From assembly GCF_040222815.1 (NCBI RefSeq), contig NZ_JAVKCH010000048.1:62001-126000 (forward strand): a DNA stretch of 64,000 nucleotides, given 5' to 3'. The notes beneath the pieces are model-generated. The model did no database searches. It was given only the letters and a program-made list of their open reading frames with translations, and was not told the DNA's origin. This document shows positions 33,771-42,887 of this stretch, piece by piece; position 1 is the stretch's first letter, and each line of letters opens with the position of its first letter. Made by a program: the position numbers and the translations under genes. Source of the DNA: Imperialibacter sp040222815. Its GTDB lineage: Bacteria > Bacteroidota > Bacteroidia > Cytophagales > Cyclobacteriaceae.

Positions 33771-34658
33771 TCACTCCGTTGTAGAAATAGGCTCTACCAC
33801 AAAACCTCCTTCTCTCAGCTGGCTGATCAACCCGCATTCAAACTGTAAATGACTCAGCCCGACGGCGACAAAACAGCTTGAGGACTGGAGATCACCAACG
33901 ATTTTTTCCAGCCAGCGGGTGTTGCGGTCGGTCAATATCAGGCTGTTGAAGCAGGGCTCCGTTAGCCTGTAATCAAAGGCCATCTGCCGGTACATGTCGG
34001 TGGCTTCACAGATTTGGCTATTACCTCCGCTTTTTATTAATTGAATAAGCCGGGACAGACGTTTTTTATGCACTTTTGGTGGCATGCCTTCAATGTCTTT
34101 CCTGATCAACTCAAGTTGCTCATCGGCCGTTTCCAGGCCGATCACCCGCTTGCCTGCCTGCTTGGCAAGAAAGCCGATATATTCGTCGATTGAAAGATTG
34201 GGATCGGCGGCTGTTCTTGTGTTACAGGCGTTAATGGTGTATTCCCTGTTGAGAGCGGCATACAACTCTTCAGGCCGCAGCTTTTCAAAGTTGGTCGGGC
34301 TGTCATGCAGGTGCTCTCGTAAGTAAGCCAGGTCAGCTTTTGTCAGGTATTTTGACCACTGTGTCTCGGACGTACGGGCATTCACAATGTCGTTTGCCGT
34401 ATGGCCGGGTTCGGGATCTGATTCTGTAATCACTATCTCCGCAGCCATGAGTTTGGCCCTCGTATTCGATAGTGTGTCAAAAAAAGACTTGCTAAATGCG
34501 TGGTGAGTACCGAACAGGTAGGATTCAGTTGCTCCATTTGGCGAAACGATGCGAAACAGGAGCGTATGGAGCACATCGCTTTGACGCTCGCTGGCAGCGA
34601 GCCTTCCGGCGATAAAGCCGAGGAATATTGCAAGAAGAATAGATGCAAGTTTTTTCAT
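33771..34658 (-). CDS. TraB/GumN family protein
   Basis: A 295-residue exported protein of the TraB/GumN (Tiki-like) family. The signal peptide spans about residues 1-23. The LFGTHHAFSKSF block carries the GxxH motif, and a second conserved His-containing segment FVAVGLSHLQF is near the C-terminus; both are proposed metal ligands in the family. Tiki relatives are metalloproteases, but bacterial members are largely uncharacterised. It is monocistronic, with a terminator downstream. Confidence 0.85.
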   Translation of the reverse strand: MKKLASILLAIFLGFIAGRLAASERQSDVLHTLLFRIVSPNGATESYLFGTHHAFSKSFFDTLSNTRAKLMAAEIVITESDPEPGHTANDIVNARTSETQWSKYLTKADLAYLREHLHDSPTNFEKLRPEELYAALNREYTINACNTRTAADPNLSIDEYIGFLAKQAGKRVIGLETADEQLELIRKDIEGMPPKVHKKRLSRLIQLIKSGGNSQICEATDMYRQMAFDYRLTEPCFNSLILTDRNTRWLEKIVGDLQSSSCFVAVGLSHLQFECGLISQLREGGFVVEPISTTE

Positions 34659-34794
34659 CAGTCAGTGTTGTATCTACTTACATATCTGAGTATGCCATGG
34701 TGAAATAGAGGAAGCCAATTATGATTTTAATTGCCAAAATTGCGAGGTTACGGCACAGCAGGATAGTAAAAACTGGACAAAAAGATGTTTAGCT

Positions 34795-35622
34795 TCAGTT
34801 TCTTGTGAAAATGGGCATCTGCAAATCCCTCGGAGCTTTCAGGTATTCGCCGGGTGTCAGCCGTGTGAACTTCTTCATCTCTTTGATAAAATGCATTTGG
34901 TCGTAAAAACCATTGTCGTGGGCAATGCTGGTGAGGTTGACCTGGCTGGCCTTGTTAGTGGCTTTCAGTGTATGAAACAGCCGAATCAACTGCCCGCACT
35001 GCTTGGGTGACACGCCCAGGTTTTGCATGAATTTTCTCTCAAAGGTTTTTATGGTCACGCCGGTTTCTTCCGCCAGATCGAGTATACGGTGAGCGCCCCT
35101 TCCATCCACAATGCGGTTAATCAGGTAGTCGAAAGTGGCATCGGCCTGCCGGTTGAGTGTCAGCAGTCTTTTCATAAAGTAGGTTTCGATAAGCCTAACC
35201 CTATTTAGCAAGCACTGGGTTTCAAAAAGCTTGCTTTCCAATTCCAGCATGTCTTTACCAAAAAGGTCTTCAATTGATATTGACTGATTCACTGTCTCCT
35301 TAAGACCTGGCTTGATAAATGGGTAGAGTCCATTCGGCTTGAAGCGAACGGAAATGCCCATTTCTCCATTTACCTTTACATCCTGGGCAATGGTTTTGAG
35401 CCCCGAGAGATGGCTACCCAAAACCTCTACTTTTCCTGACCCATCTTTTATTTGTCTTTCAAGCGTGCCAGAAGTAAAGATTAGCTCCACGGTATTGTCG
35501 GGCACCACCAGGTAGGTTCTTCCCTTGTTTTCGGGCCGCTTTGTATAGCTTTCCGTCCACACACAGTCGATATACCGACTAAGTGCACTGTTCAGCTTAA
35601 ATTCCTGGTACTCATAAATCAT
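34795..35622 (-). CDS. AraC family transcriptional regulator
   Basis: A 275-residue regulator. The N-terminal domain (YQEFKLNSALSRYIDCVW) is the DUF6597 type often found before AraC HTH domains. The C-terminal domain has two helix-turn-helix units, with RILDLAEETGVTIKTFERKF and ASQVNLTSIAHDNGFYDQMH followed by TRLTPGEYL. It should control nearby or distant genes in response to an unknown ligand. It lies 157 bp downstream of the esterase gene on the same strand and may regulate that cluster. Confidence 0.92.
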   Translation of the reverse strand: MIYEYQEFKLNSALSRYIDCVWTESYTKRPENKGRTYLVVPDNTVELIFTSGTLERQIKDGSGKVEVLGSHLSGLKTIAQDVKVNGEMGISVRFKPNGLYPFIKPGLKETVNQSISIEDLFGKDMLELESKLFETQCLLNRVRLIETYFMKRLLTLNRQADATFDYLINRIVDGRGAHRILDLAEETGVTIKTFERKFMQNLGVSPKQCGQLIRLFHTLKATNKASQVNLTSIAHDNGFYDQMHFIKEMKKFTRLTPGEYLKAPRDLQMPIFTRN

Positions 35623-35779
35623 ACTGATGCTCTTATGATCGTATGGAATGAGTATACTTGGGATGTTAGAATTTGTTGCGAAACTGTGGTGAATGGCAGG
35701 AAAGAAGTATTGAGCGAGGCGCTGGCTCCCAGGTCAGATACAATGGGAGCGCAGCTTATCGCCTCTGTGGTTGTCAGGG

Positions 35780-37321
35780 CTACTGTGCTTTCTCGTACTT
35801 TAAAAAGCTGCTTGCCCAGGGAATGAAATATTGGAAGTTGGGAGCGTCGGTGTGTCCGCCATCGTGCTGTCTCCATGCCAGTTCGCCGTGGAGCAGACCT
35901 GTGAGGACGGGAGGCATTTGCTCAGTCTGATAATTGTTGGAGACACCAATGTCTTTGACACCTAGCAGTTTGAAAGCCGGGCCGGCAGCTACCGTAGCCA
36001 TGTAGCTTCCGTGCTGATCCAGCCATTTGGCATCGCCTTTTTCAGGAATGCCATAACTTATGAATGTTAAGCGAGGGGCACACAAGGCAATTAATTGATG
36101 TGAATCAACGGGCAGATCGCAGCCAGTTTTACTACTGAAAGTTGCTTTGGAGGCGCCGTACTTCAGGTAGTTCCCTGCCATCCAGTGGTATTCTCCTGAC
36201 CCGGTGAGGTTTTCTACGGCTTCACCAAAAACACGCCGGTGAAGCACGGCACCGCCCTTTCCCGACGATCCTATCAGCCCAACGGCAAACCTTTGCTCCA
36301 AAGCGAGCGTTACCAGAGCTGCCTTTCCATAGCGTGACACGCCTTCGATACCCACTTTTTTCGCATCCACCAGGGTGTCTGTTTCCAGATAATCGAGGCC
36401 TCTGGCGGCTCCCCAGGCCCAGGCACGCAGTGAGCCCCAATCTTCAGGTTTGCGTGGTTGCCCTTTGTTCACCAGGCCAATAATCCCCCGGGTAAGCCCG
36501 GCACCGTTGTCGGCCTGGATGCTGGCAGGCTCAATGGTGGCATAGCCCCAGCCTGCAGCCAGCAGTTGCTCTGTTGGAGGCGAATCGCCAGTTGGAGGAG
36601 GTGCAAAGAAATTGGGGCCAGGCAATTTTGTGAGGGGCGTATAGGCAGGATAGCGATCAAAAATCTCCTTCACTTCAGGATTGCTCCTGATCATCATCTC
36701 TTTGAAAGCTTCATTCAGGGTTTCCATGTCGGGGTTGGAGGGCTGCGCAGGCGAAGGGAATGAAGGGCGGCCAAACATCATCAAAACCGGTACGGGCCCT
36801 TTCACATTGGTGGGCACCACCAGCATCATGTTGATGTCGACGTTGATCAGCGGATAGGCGCTGTTGTCGACGTGCCCCACCAGTTGCTTGGCAATAACCG
36901 GAATGCGCCCCACAAATTCTCTGTCGGTGATTTTTACCTCCCAGGTCACCGTTGGGATGTTTTTCGGCAGGCGGCCGTACATTTCAGTTTCAATATCTTC
37001 TACAATTTCAGGTCGCCGCTGCTTCCACCACATGTCAGCCGAGGTGACCTTTTTGCCACTGTTGGTGACAAGCAGCTCCGGCAACTGAGCGCAGGGATTC
37101 GCAATGGATTCGTCGTAGTTGGCATGATTGGGCGCCGATTCATTGCCACTTGGGCCCGGCCTTAACTGCTGAATGCCCAGCTGCTGCATCATGTTGGCGT
37201 GGTCTTCCTGGGCTGTAAAAGTGACCAGGGGCGGGTATTTGCTGCTGTCAATTTTCGCCCCCTGGCCAATCGCTATATGGCCAATTGAAGCGGTAAATAA
37301 TAGAGTAAGTAGGTTCTTCAT
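35780..37321 (-). CDS. CE15-type glucuronoyl esterase-like alpha/beta hydrolase
   Basis: A 513-residue exported serine esterase. The nucleophile elbow is GVSRYGK (327-333) with Ser329, the GxSRxGK form typical of CE15 glucuronoyl methylesterases. Nearby ALEQRFAVGLIGSSGKGGAVLHRR, GEYHWMAGNYLKY and the C-terminal HDGGHTDAP (likely His) fit the family. CE15 enzymes cut esters of glucuronic acid in plant or algal cell-wall polymers. The signal peptide ends near AIGQG. The gene is 52 bp downstream of the sialate O-acetylesterase gene. Confidence 0.88.
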   Translation of the reverse strand: MKNLLTLLFTASIGHIAIGQGAKIDSSKYPPLVTFTAQEDHANMMQQLGIQQLRPGPSGNESAPNHANYDESIANPCAQLPELLVTNSGKKVTSADMWWKQRRPEIVEDIETEMYGRLPKNIPTVTWEVKITDREFVGRIPVIAKQLVGHVDNSAYPLINVDINMMLVVPTNVKGPVPVLMMFGRPSFPSPAQPSNPDMETLNEAFKEMMIRSNPEVKEIFDRYPAYTPLTKLPGPNFFAPPPTGDSPPTEQLLAAGWGYATIEPASIQADNGAGLTRGIIGLVNKGQPRKPEDWGSLRAWAWGAARGLDYLETDTLVDAKKVGIEGVSRYGKAALVTLALEQRFAVGLIGSSGKGGAVLHRRVFGEAVENLTGSGEYHWMAGNYLKYGASKATFSSKTGCDLPVDSHQLIALCAPRLTFISYGIPEKGDAKWLDQHGSYMATVAAGPAFKLLGVKDIGVSNNYQTEQMPPVLTGLLHGELAWRQHDGGHTDAPNFQYFIPWASSFLKYEKAQ

Positions 37322-37373
37322 CAGTTGTAATTATTTAGAGCCGAGTCGAAATATTAGTGCATACAAAGCTTCA

Positions 37374-39347
37374 TTAGTCTGTCCGGAATGGAGAGGCTGG
37401 TAGTCCCTCCTGGTTGTACAAGTTGGGATTGTCAGGGTTGTCGGCCCAGGCGTAGCGCACAAATTTTGGCTCAGCTAATTCATCGCTCCATACAATCACT
37501 TTATCACCTTCAATCTTTGCCTGTGCCCAAACAAAATTTTTATCGGCTCCGGCAATGGCGAATTCACTCAGTTCTTCACCATCATCTGTTATCAAGCCAC
37601 CAGCAACTTGTGAAAATGAGATGGTTATTTTGTTGCCCTCAATGGAGTGGCTTTGGTACAACGGGCCTGAATAAACGATGGCTTCCCCATAAGCTATTTT
37701 TAGTGCAGCAAGCGCCATTCTTTCGCCCACATCTTTTTTATTGTCGGGGTGGATATCATTCCATTCTCCCAAGTCAATATTTACCGTCATGGCAGTGTTG
37801 GGAACCGCCAGACCCTTCAACTGCGACTCTCTTAAAATCGCCCAATTACTTTCGGAAGGCAGGTAATTTACCTCCATAAAATTGGGAAGCTGGGGATATA
37901 TAAATGGTGCGTTGGGGTAGTCAAACTGAGTTCTCCAGTCGTTGATGAGTGCAGGCAACAGGTCAGCATATTCGACCGGTTTACCTGCATTGCTTTCTCC
38001 CTGGTACCACAATATTCCTTTTATTCGGTAGGCAGTGATGGGAGCCACCATGGCATTGAAAAGTGACGTGGGTTGGTTTTGCGCACTGATGCCAGGAGGA
38101 AGGGCTGGCTGGGGCTCAAATACAGCGCCTACCTTGTACTGCCAATAGCCTTTCAGGTCAACTGTGTCACTGCCAGCAAACACGCAATACGGCTTGTCGG
38201 GCACGAAGCCGCCTTTGCCGTTGTAGTTGGTGACCCTGACCACAAAAATATTCTTTCCGGCTTTTAGCAGACTGGCAGGAACCGGGTACCTTCTCTGCGG
38301 GTACTGATATGTTTTGTTCCCGACTTCTTTTCCGTTGATGTAGAGCACATCGGCATCCACTATCCGCCCAAGAAACACCTTCGCTTCTTTGCCAGCCATA
38401 GAAGCCGGCACTTCAATTTCTTTCCTGTACCAAACGATGCCATTCAGGTCTTTGGCACCCTGATCTTCCCAGTAGCCGGGTATGTTGATGGTACGCCAGT
38501 CTTTTGGAACGAAATCAATGGCATACCACGGTTTTGGCCCGGTTAGCCCTTTGTCTTCCGGCTGCTTTGGAGGCTGGCTTGGCCTTGCTTTTCTATTGAT
38601 GGCATTAACATAGGCTGTGTCCTTGTTGTTTTCTATGGTTTGCAGTACCGAAGGAAATTCTTTGAAGCCTTCTTCACTTGTCCACGCCTCAATAGGAGTG
38701 CCACCGACGCTGGCATTGATGAGGCCGATGGGCACATGGTATTTGTCGTAGATCTTTTTTGCAAAAAAATAAGCGACAGCCGAAAAGGGCCTCACCTCTT
38801 CTGATACGGCCTGGCTCCACGAGCCGTCGGCTAAATCGTCGATAGGGCCAGTAAGGCTGTTGCGAGTTGGAACAAGAAACTGCCTGATCTCAGGATAGTT
38901 GGCATTGGCTATTTCATCGGCATAAGTAACATCGTGGATATTGAGCTGGTGAACCATGTTCGACTGCCCGGAGCAGAACCAAACATCGCCCATCATGATA
39001 TCTTCGAGGGTAATGGTGTTCTTGCCTGAAATCGTCATACGGTGCGGGCCGCCGGCCTTCATGGCGGGCAACTCAACAAGCCACTTTCCTTCTGCGGAGG
39101 TTGTTGCCTTATATCGCTTGTTGTTGAATGATACCGTGATCTTTTCGCCAGGAGATGCCCAGCCCCAGATATTGAGTTTTGCGTCACGCTGCAAAACCAT
39201 GCCATTTGCAATGATTTGTGGTAGCCTCACCTGTGAAAAGGCGCTGGTCAGTGGACTCACTAGTAGTGCTAGTAAAAGCAGTCTTCTGACAGTTGTCAGG
39301 GAATTATGCTTTTTGAGCACACCTGTCTCTTTCTTCATTTGTTTCAA
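37374..39347 (-). CDS. Sialate O-acetylesterase-like SGNH enzyme
   Basis: A 657-residue exported carbohydrate esterase. After a signal peptide ending near TSAFSQ, an N-terminal beta domain (MVLQRDAKLNIWGWASPGEKITV) leads to the catalytic GQSNM block at 127-131. A galactose-binding-like insert (WRTINIPGYWEDQG to WYRKEIEVPASM) follows, then GILWYQGESNAG and a C-terminal beta domain. Such enzymes remove O-acetyl groups from sialic acid or hemicellulose sugars; the substrate here is inferred only from family. It is 52 bp upstream of the CE15-like gene, so the two may be cotranscribed. Confidence 0.9.
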   Translation of the reverse strand: MKQMKKETGVLKKHNSLTTVRRLLLLALLVSPLTSAFSQVRLPQIIANGMVLQRDAKLNIWGWASPGEKITVSFNNKRYKATTSAEGKWLVELPAMKAGGPHRMTISGKNTITLEDIMMGDVWFCSGQSNMVHQLNIHDVTYADEIANANYPEIRQFLVPTRNSLTGPIDDLADGSWSQAVSEEVRPFSAVAYFFAKKIYDKYHVPIGLINASVGGTPIEAWTSEEGFKEFPSVLQTIENNKDTAYVNAINRKARPSQPPKQPEDKGLTGPKPWYAIDFVPKDWRTINIPGYWEDQGAKDLNGIVWYRKEIEVPASMAGKEAKVFLGRIVDADVLYINGKEVGNKTYQYPQRRYPVPASLLKAGKNIFVVRVTNYNGKGGFVPDKPYCVFAGSDTVDLKGYWQYKVGAVFEPQPALPPGISAQNQPTSLFNAMVAPITAYRIKGILWYQGESNAGKPVEYADLLPALINDWRTQFDYPNAPFIYPQLPNFMEVNYLPSESNWAILRESQLKGLAVPNTAMTVNIDLGEWNDIHPDNKKDVGERMALAALKIAYGEAIVYSGPLYQSHSIEGNKITISFSQVAGGLITDDGEELSEFAIAGADKNFVWAQAKIEGDKVIVWSDELAEPKFVRYAWADNPDNPNLYNQEGLPASPFRTD

Positions 39348-39500
39348 CGGGTGGTTAGTTTAAGCTTCAAACCGAACGGCTTATCTTTACGAAAAGACTG
39401 CTTATAGGTGCCAGTGTGTTTTCAAGCCGGGCAATGAAGATATAATATTTTGCATACATGCCCTAAAGCAGCGGTCGAGAGGTCCGTGCCTATCCGAGCT

Positions 39501-41279
39501 TTACTCTAGCTTCTCCAGCTCCACATAAAAAGGAAAGATGCTCCGGCCATTCACTGTATAAAACGAAGTCAGGTCGCAATCCAACTGCGAGAGGCTAACG
39601 TTCTTCATTTCTATCATGTCCGTTGTGCTTCCTGCTACCTTCATCTGCTGGATAATCGGGCCTGTTTCGAGGTATAAGGTACCGCCACCTGCTACAGGCT
39701 GAGTGAATTTGAAACGGATATTGTATCGCCCTTCTTCAATACCGACTCTCCAAAGTCCATAAATTTCTTCCTGGGCCCAAATGCCTCTTTCGCCGTCAGC
39801 GTCGTTTCGGTTGAGGATCACCGGGTTTTCCTTTGCACTGCCTATGGCAATTCTGGGTGGGTTCATCAGGTTTTCGGAGGTGATGAGCTCCCTGTAGATG
39901 CGGTCCAACTCAACTTTCAGAGGCGCTGCTATGGTCTTGCTTCCTGCTATGATGTTGTTTTGCTCGTATGGATCGGCTTCGGTATTGTACAGTTCAAAAG
40001 CTTCCAGCGGGGAATCGTAGTTAGTTTTGCCTACCAGCTTGTAGGGGCCTTTTTGCAACGCCATATTGTTGTATAGCTCGGGATAGCGCCGGGTCCAGTA
40101 AAAGAACAGCGTTCTTTCTGACCAGTCGACCTTTTCGCCCTTTAGCAGTGGCCAAAGACTCCTGCCATCGATTTGCCGGTCAGCTGGAGCGGCTACGCCA
40201 CAAGCCTCAGCGATGGTTGGCAGGATATCGATATGGGCAGCGGTGGTGGCAACATCTCTATTGCCTTTCAGCTTAGCGGGGTAGCGCAGGTAAAACGGCA
40301 CCCTGATTCCTCCCCGGTAAACGTCACCTTTCCGCCCTCTCATGCCTGCTACATACCGGTTTTGCTGAGGGCCGTTGTCCGTCATAAAGATGACGATGGT
40401 ATTGTCAGCGATTTTCAGTTCATCCAGCTTTTTGAGCAGCTTGCCTACATTGTCGTCAATATTGGTCACCATAGCGTAAACCCGGCGAGCATCTTCTTTG
40501 TCCTTTTCACTCATAGGCACGAAAGGTCTGCCATCATTGAAACCATTTGATGGGTCAATGTCTTTGTACATCTGGTAGTACTTGTCGGGCACCTGCAAGG
40601 GAGTGTGTGGTGCATTGAAGGCCAGGTAGCAGAAAAATGGAGACCGGCGATTGTTTTCGATAAACTTCACGGCCTGTTCAGCGAAAACATCCGAGCAATA
40701 GCCCTTGTATGCCTCCTGCTTCCCATTGTGCCAGAGTGTTGGGTTGAAATAGCTGCTGTCGCCCTTGAACCAGGTGGTTACATCGCCAACCTGTCCCATA
40801 CCACCTGACAAGTGAATGACAGATTCATCAAAACCCTGATCGTTGGGCCTGCTGGGGTAATTATCCCCCAGGTGCCACTTGCCAAAGATGCCGGTGGAAT
40901 AATTGGCTTGTTTGAGCATTTCCGCCATTGTGACTTCATCAGGGGCCATGGTGGCACCGCCGTTGTAAGTATCTCTGATGCCCGTACGCAGTGAGTATCG
41001 ACCTGTGAGCAGGCTGGAGCGGGTCGGGGCGCACACCGGAGATACGTAGAAATTATTGAGTCGGGCGCTTTCCCTGGCGAACGCATCAATGACTGGGGTT
41101 TTGACATGTGGGTTGCCTGTAATTCCCAAATCGCCGTAGCCCTGATCATCGGTGAGGATAATGATGATGTTTGGTTGTTGCGCCTGCTGGGCGTAGGCAA
41201 GGGACGGAATTATCCAGCATGTGATCAAAATGGTGAACAGTGCTTTCATTGTCTGGTTGTTATACTTTGACATCATCAT
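39501..41279 (-). CDS. Secreted arylsulfatase-like sulfatase
   Basis: A 592-residue type I sulfatase (582 if started at the ATG at 41249). Metal-binding NIIIILTDDQGYGD is at 37-50, and formylglycine motif CAPTR begins at Cys83 (long form). KWHLGD and IFMTDNGPQQNR are the other signature blocks. A C-terminal extension of about 100 residues is beta-rich and may bind carbohydrate. The ATG at 41279 overlaps the stop of the upstream hydrolase (ATGA), so translation is likely coupled. It should remove sulfate from a carbohydrate outside the cytoplasm. Confidence 0.92.
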   Translation of the reverse strand: MMMSKYNNQTMKALFTILITCWIIPSLAYAQQAQQPNIIIILTDDQGYGDLGITGNPHVKTPVIDAFARESARLNNFYVSPVCAPTRSSLLTGRYSLRTGIRDTYNGGATMAPDEVTMAEMLKQANYSTGIFGKWHLGDNYPSRPNDQGFDESVIHLSGGMGQVGDVTTWFKGDSSYFNPTLWHNGKQEAYKGYCSDVFAEQAVKFIENNRRSPFFCYLAFNAPHTPLQVPDKYYQMYKDIDPSNGFNDGRPFVPMSEKDKEDARRVYAMVTNIDDNVGKLLKKLDELKIADNTIVIFMTDNGPQQNRYVAGMRGRKGDVYRGGIRVPFYLRYPAKLKGNRDVATTAAHIDILPTIAEACGVAAPADRQIDGRSLWPLLKGEKVDWSERTLFFYWTRRYPELYNNMALQKGPYKLVGKTNYDSPLEAFELYNTEADPYEQNNIIAGSKTIAAPLKVELDRIYRELITSENLMNPPRIAIGSAKENPVILNRNDADGERGIWAQEEIYGLWRVGIEEGRYNIRFKFTQPVAGGGTLYLETGPIIQQMKVAGSTTDMIEMKNVSLSQLDCDLTSFYTVNGRSIFPFYVELEKLE

Positions 41280-42736
41280 TCTACTTTATAGAACCTATAG
41301 TTGTTGTTCCAAAGCAAGACCACCGGGCTATTCTCACTGGCAGAAAAGACAATCTGATCTCCTTTTTCCAGGTCGATGAATTTCATAGCCTCCGTCGGCG
41401 TCAGACTGAAAGAACTGTTTTCTTCGGGGTCGATCACAGTGAGCTGACCATTGGTGAGCCTTACTTCAATATAATAGCTGCCTGATCCCGGCACCTGCTC
41501 TGAATACTGATACTTTCCGACAAATTCCTGTAGTTTTTCCGAGGACAGTTTGATGGTTTCTATGGTTCTGACATTCGACAGGCCCCAGTCGTAGTAGTCA
41601 GAAGCGGCGTTGATGATTTCGCCAATCAGGCGGCCTCCATTGTCGGCATTGGTCATTATGATAATGGCTTCTCCCTTATGGGCGAAGGCCACCATATTGT
41701 TCGTAAACCCTGCATTTTTTCCGCCGTGCTGAAAAATCAGGTCATCGCCATCGTTTTTCAATGACGGCCCCAATCCCCAGTCATTTTTGTCTTTGGTGAG
41801 CATGCGGGTCACCATTTCCTGCGATAAGATGCCACCCTTTTTGCCAGCCACAATGGATTGAATTTCGATGCAATATTTGGCCAGGTCGGATGGGGTGGTC
41901 CAGAGGCCGGCAGCTGCCTGTTCAGGGTAGTTGTGCCAAAGCCCGTCAATGAGGGTGCCATTGCTATCATAGGCAGCACTGGCTTCAGCAGCACGATCGG
42001 CAGGCAGTGGCTGCGCATAAGTGCTGTGCTCCATACCCAGAGGTTCCAAAATACTTTGCTTCAGGTAAATGTCGAGTGGCAAGTCGGTCACATCTTCCAC
42101 CACCTTTTCCATGATCGTGTAGCCCCCGCCTGAGTACCTCCAAAGAGTACCGGGAGTTGTATCTACATAGATAGCGGGTGTGTTACCTCTGCCATTCAAT
42201 ACCGTTTCAATGCCGGGAAATATCATGCTGGGGTGATACCCCGGAAAACCATGAACCGTGGTGCCCGCCGTGTGAGTAAGCAATCGGCGAAGTGTTACTT
42301 TTTCGGTTTGAGTAAATTCGCTATCGGGGACTTTCCAGCTTGTGAGGTAAGTGTTTACATCAGCATCCAGCTCAACTTTTCCCTCCCCGGCAAGCTTTAA
42401 CGCAGCCAGTGCGGCAATAGGCTTGCTGATGGAGCCTGCCTGAAACAGTGTGTTGACATCAACCAGACTGCCAGTTTGTGAGTTGGCAGTTCCATAGCCC
42501 CTGGCCCAGCTGATTTTTCCGTCCTTTACTACGGCAATACTTACTCCAGGCACGTTATAGTGTGACATTCTCTCAGCAAGCGTGTAGGTCTTCACCGGTT
42601 CACCTTTTATTTGCATGCCAGCCACCAGGCTGTTTTCGATGACTTGGGCGGCGTCTCCATCGCCCACCTGAGTTGAGGTTGAGCAGGAGTAAAGGGTGAG
42701 AAAACAAAGAAGCGCAGGAAATGTCAGAAGTTTCAT
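41276..42736 (-). CDS. Lipoprotein serine hydrolase (beta-lactamase class C fold)
   Basis: A 486-residue penicillin-binding-protein-like serine hydrolase. The lipobox Cys is at residue 18 (LYSC). The SxxK motif SISK is at 102-105, a YSG motif follows (WRYSGGGYTIMEK), and a HGG takes the place of the KTG triad (FQHGGKNAGF). A C-terminal beta domain of about 100 residues ends the protein. Its role could be esterase, D-amino acid peptidase or cell-wall hydrolysis. It forms an operon with the downstream sulfatase. Confidence 0.88.
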   Translation of the reverse strand: MKLLTFPALLCFLTLYSCSTSTQVGDGDAAQVIENSLVAGMQIKGEPVKTYTLAERMSHYNVPGVSIAVVKDGKISWARGYGTANSQTGSLVDVNTLFQAGSISKPIAALAALKLAGEGKVELDADVNTYLTSWKVPDSEFTQTEKVTLRRLLTHTAGTTVHGFPGYHPSMIFPGIETVLNGRGNTPAIYVDTTPGTLWRYSGGGYTIMEKVVEDVTDLPLDIYLKQSILEPLGMEHSTYAQPLPADRAAEASAAYDSNGTLIDGLWHNYPEQAAAGLWTTPSDLAKYCIEIQSIVAGKKGGILSQEMVTRMLTKDKNDWGLGPSLKNDGDDLIFQHGGKNAGFTNNMVAFAHKGEAIIIMTNADNGGRLIGEIINAASDYYDWGLSNVRTIETIKLSSEKLQEFVGKYQYSEQVPGSGSYYIEVRLTNGQLTVIDPEENSSFSLTPTEAMKFIDLEKGDQIVFSASENSPVVLLWNNNYRFYKVE

Positions 42737-42831
42737 GAAGTAGGCTAGGTGGGTTTGTACTAAGGGTAAAGTTGTTTATTAGTAAGCAAGATAGCAGAAT
42801 GTACCGAAAGGAGGTCAATTCGAGGCGCATC

Positions 42832-42860
42832 AAAAAAAGCCACCCCGGGGGATGGCCTTT
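42832..42860 (-). terminator. Rho-independent terminator of the ABC permease gene
   Basis: On the minus strand GGCCATCCCCCGGGGTGGC forms a strong stem with one mismatch and is followed by seven T. It starts about 30 bp beyond the permease stop. Confidence 0.75.
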
Positions 42861-42887
42861 TGGTGGTTTGAATGCTGTTTTGAGACT

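Noticed and set aside
33625..33837. Minus-strand 70-codon frame downstream of the TraB/GumN gene
   Set aside because: It overlaps the end of that gene in another frame and has no homology-like motif.
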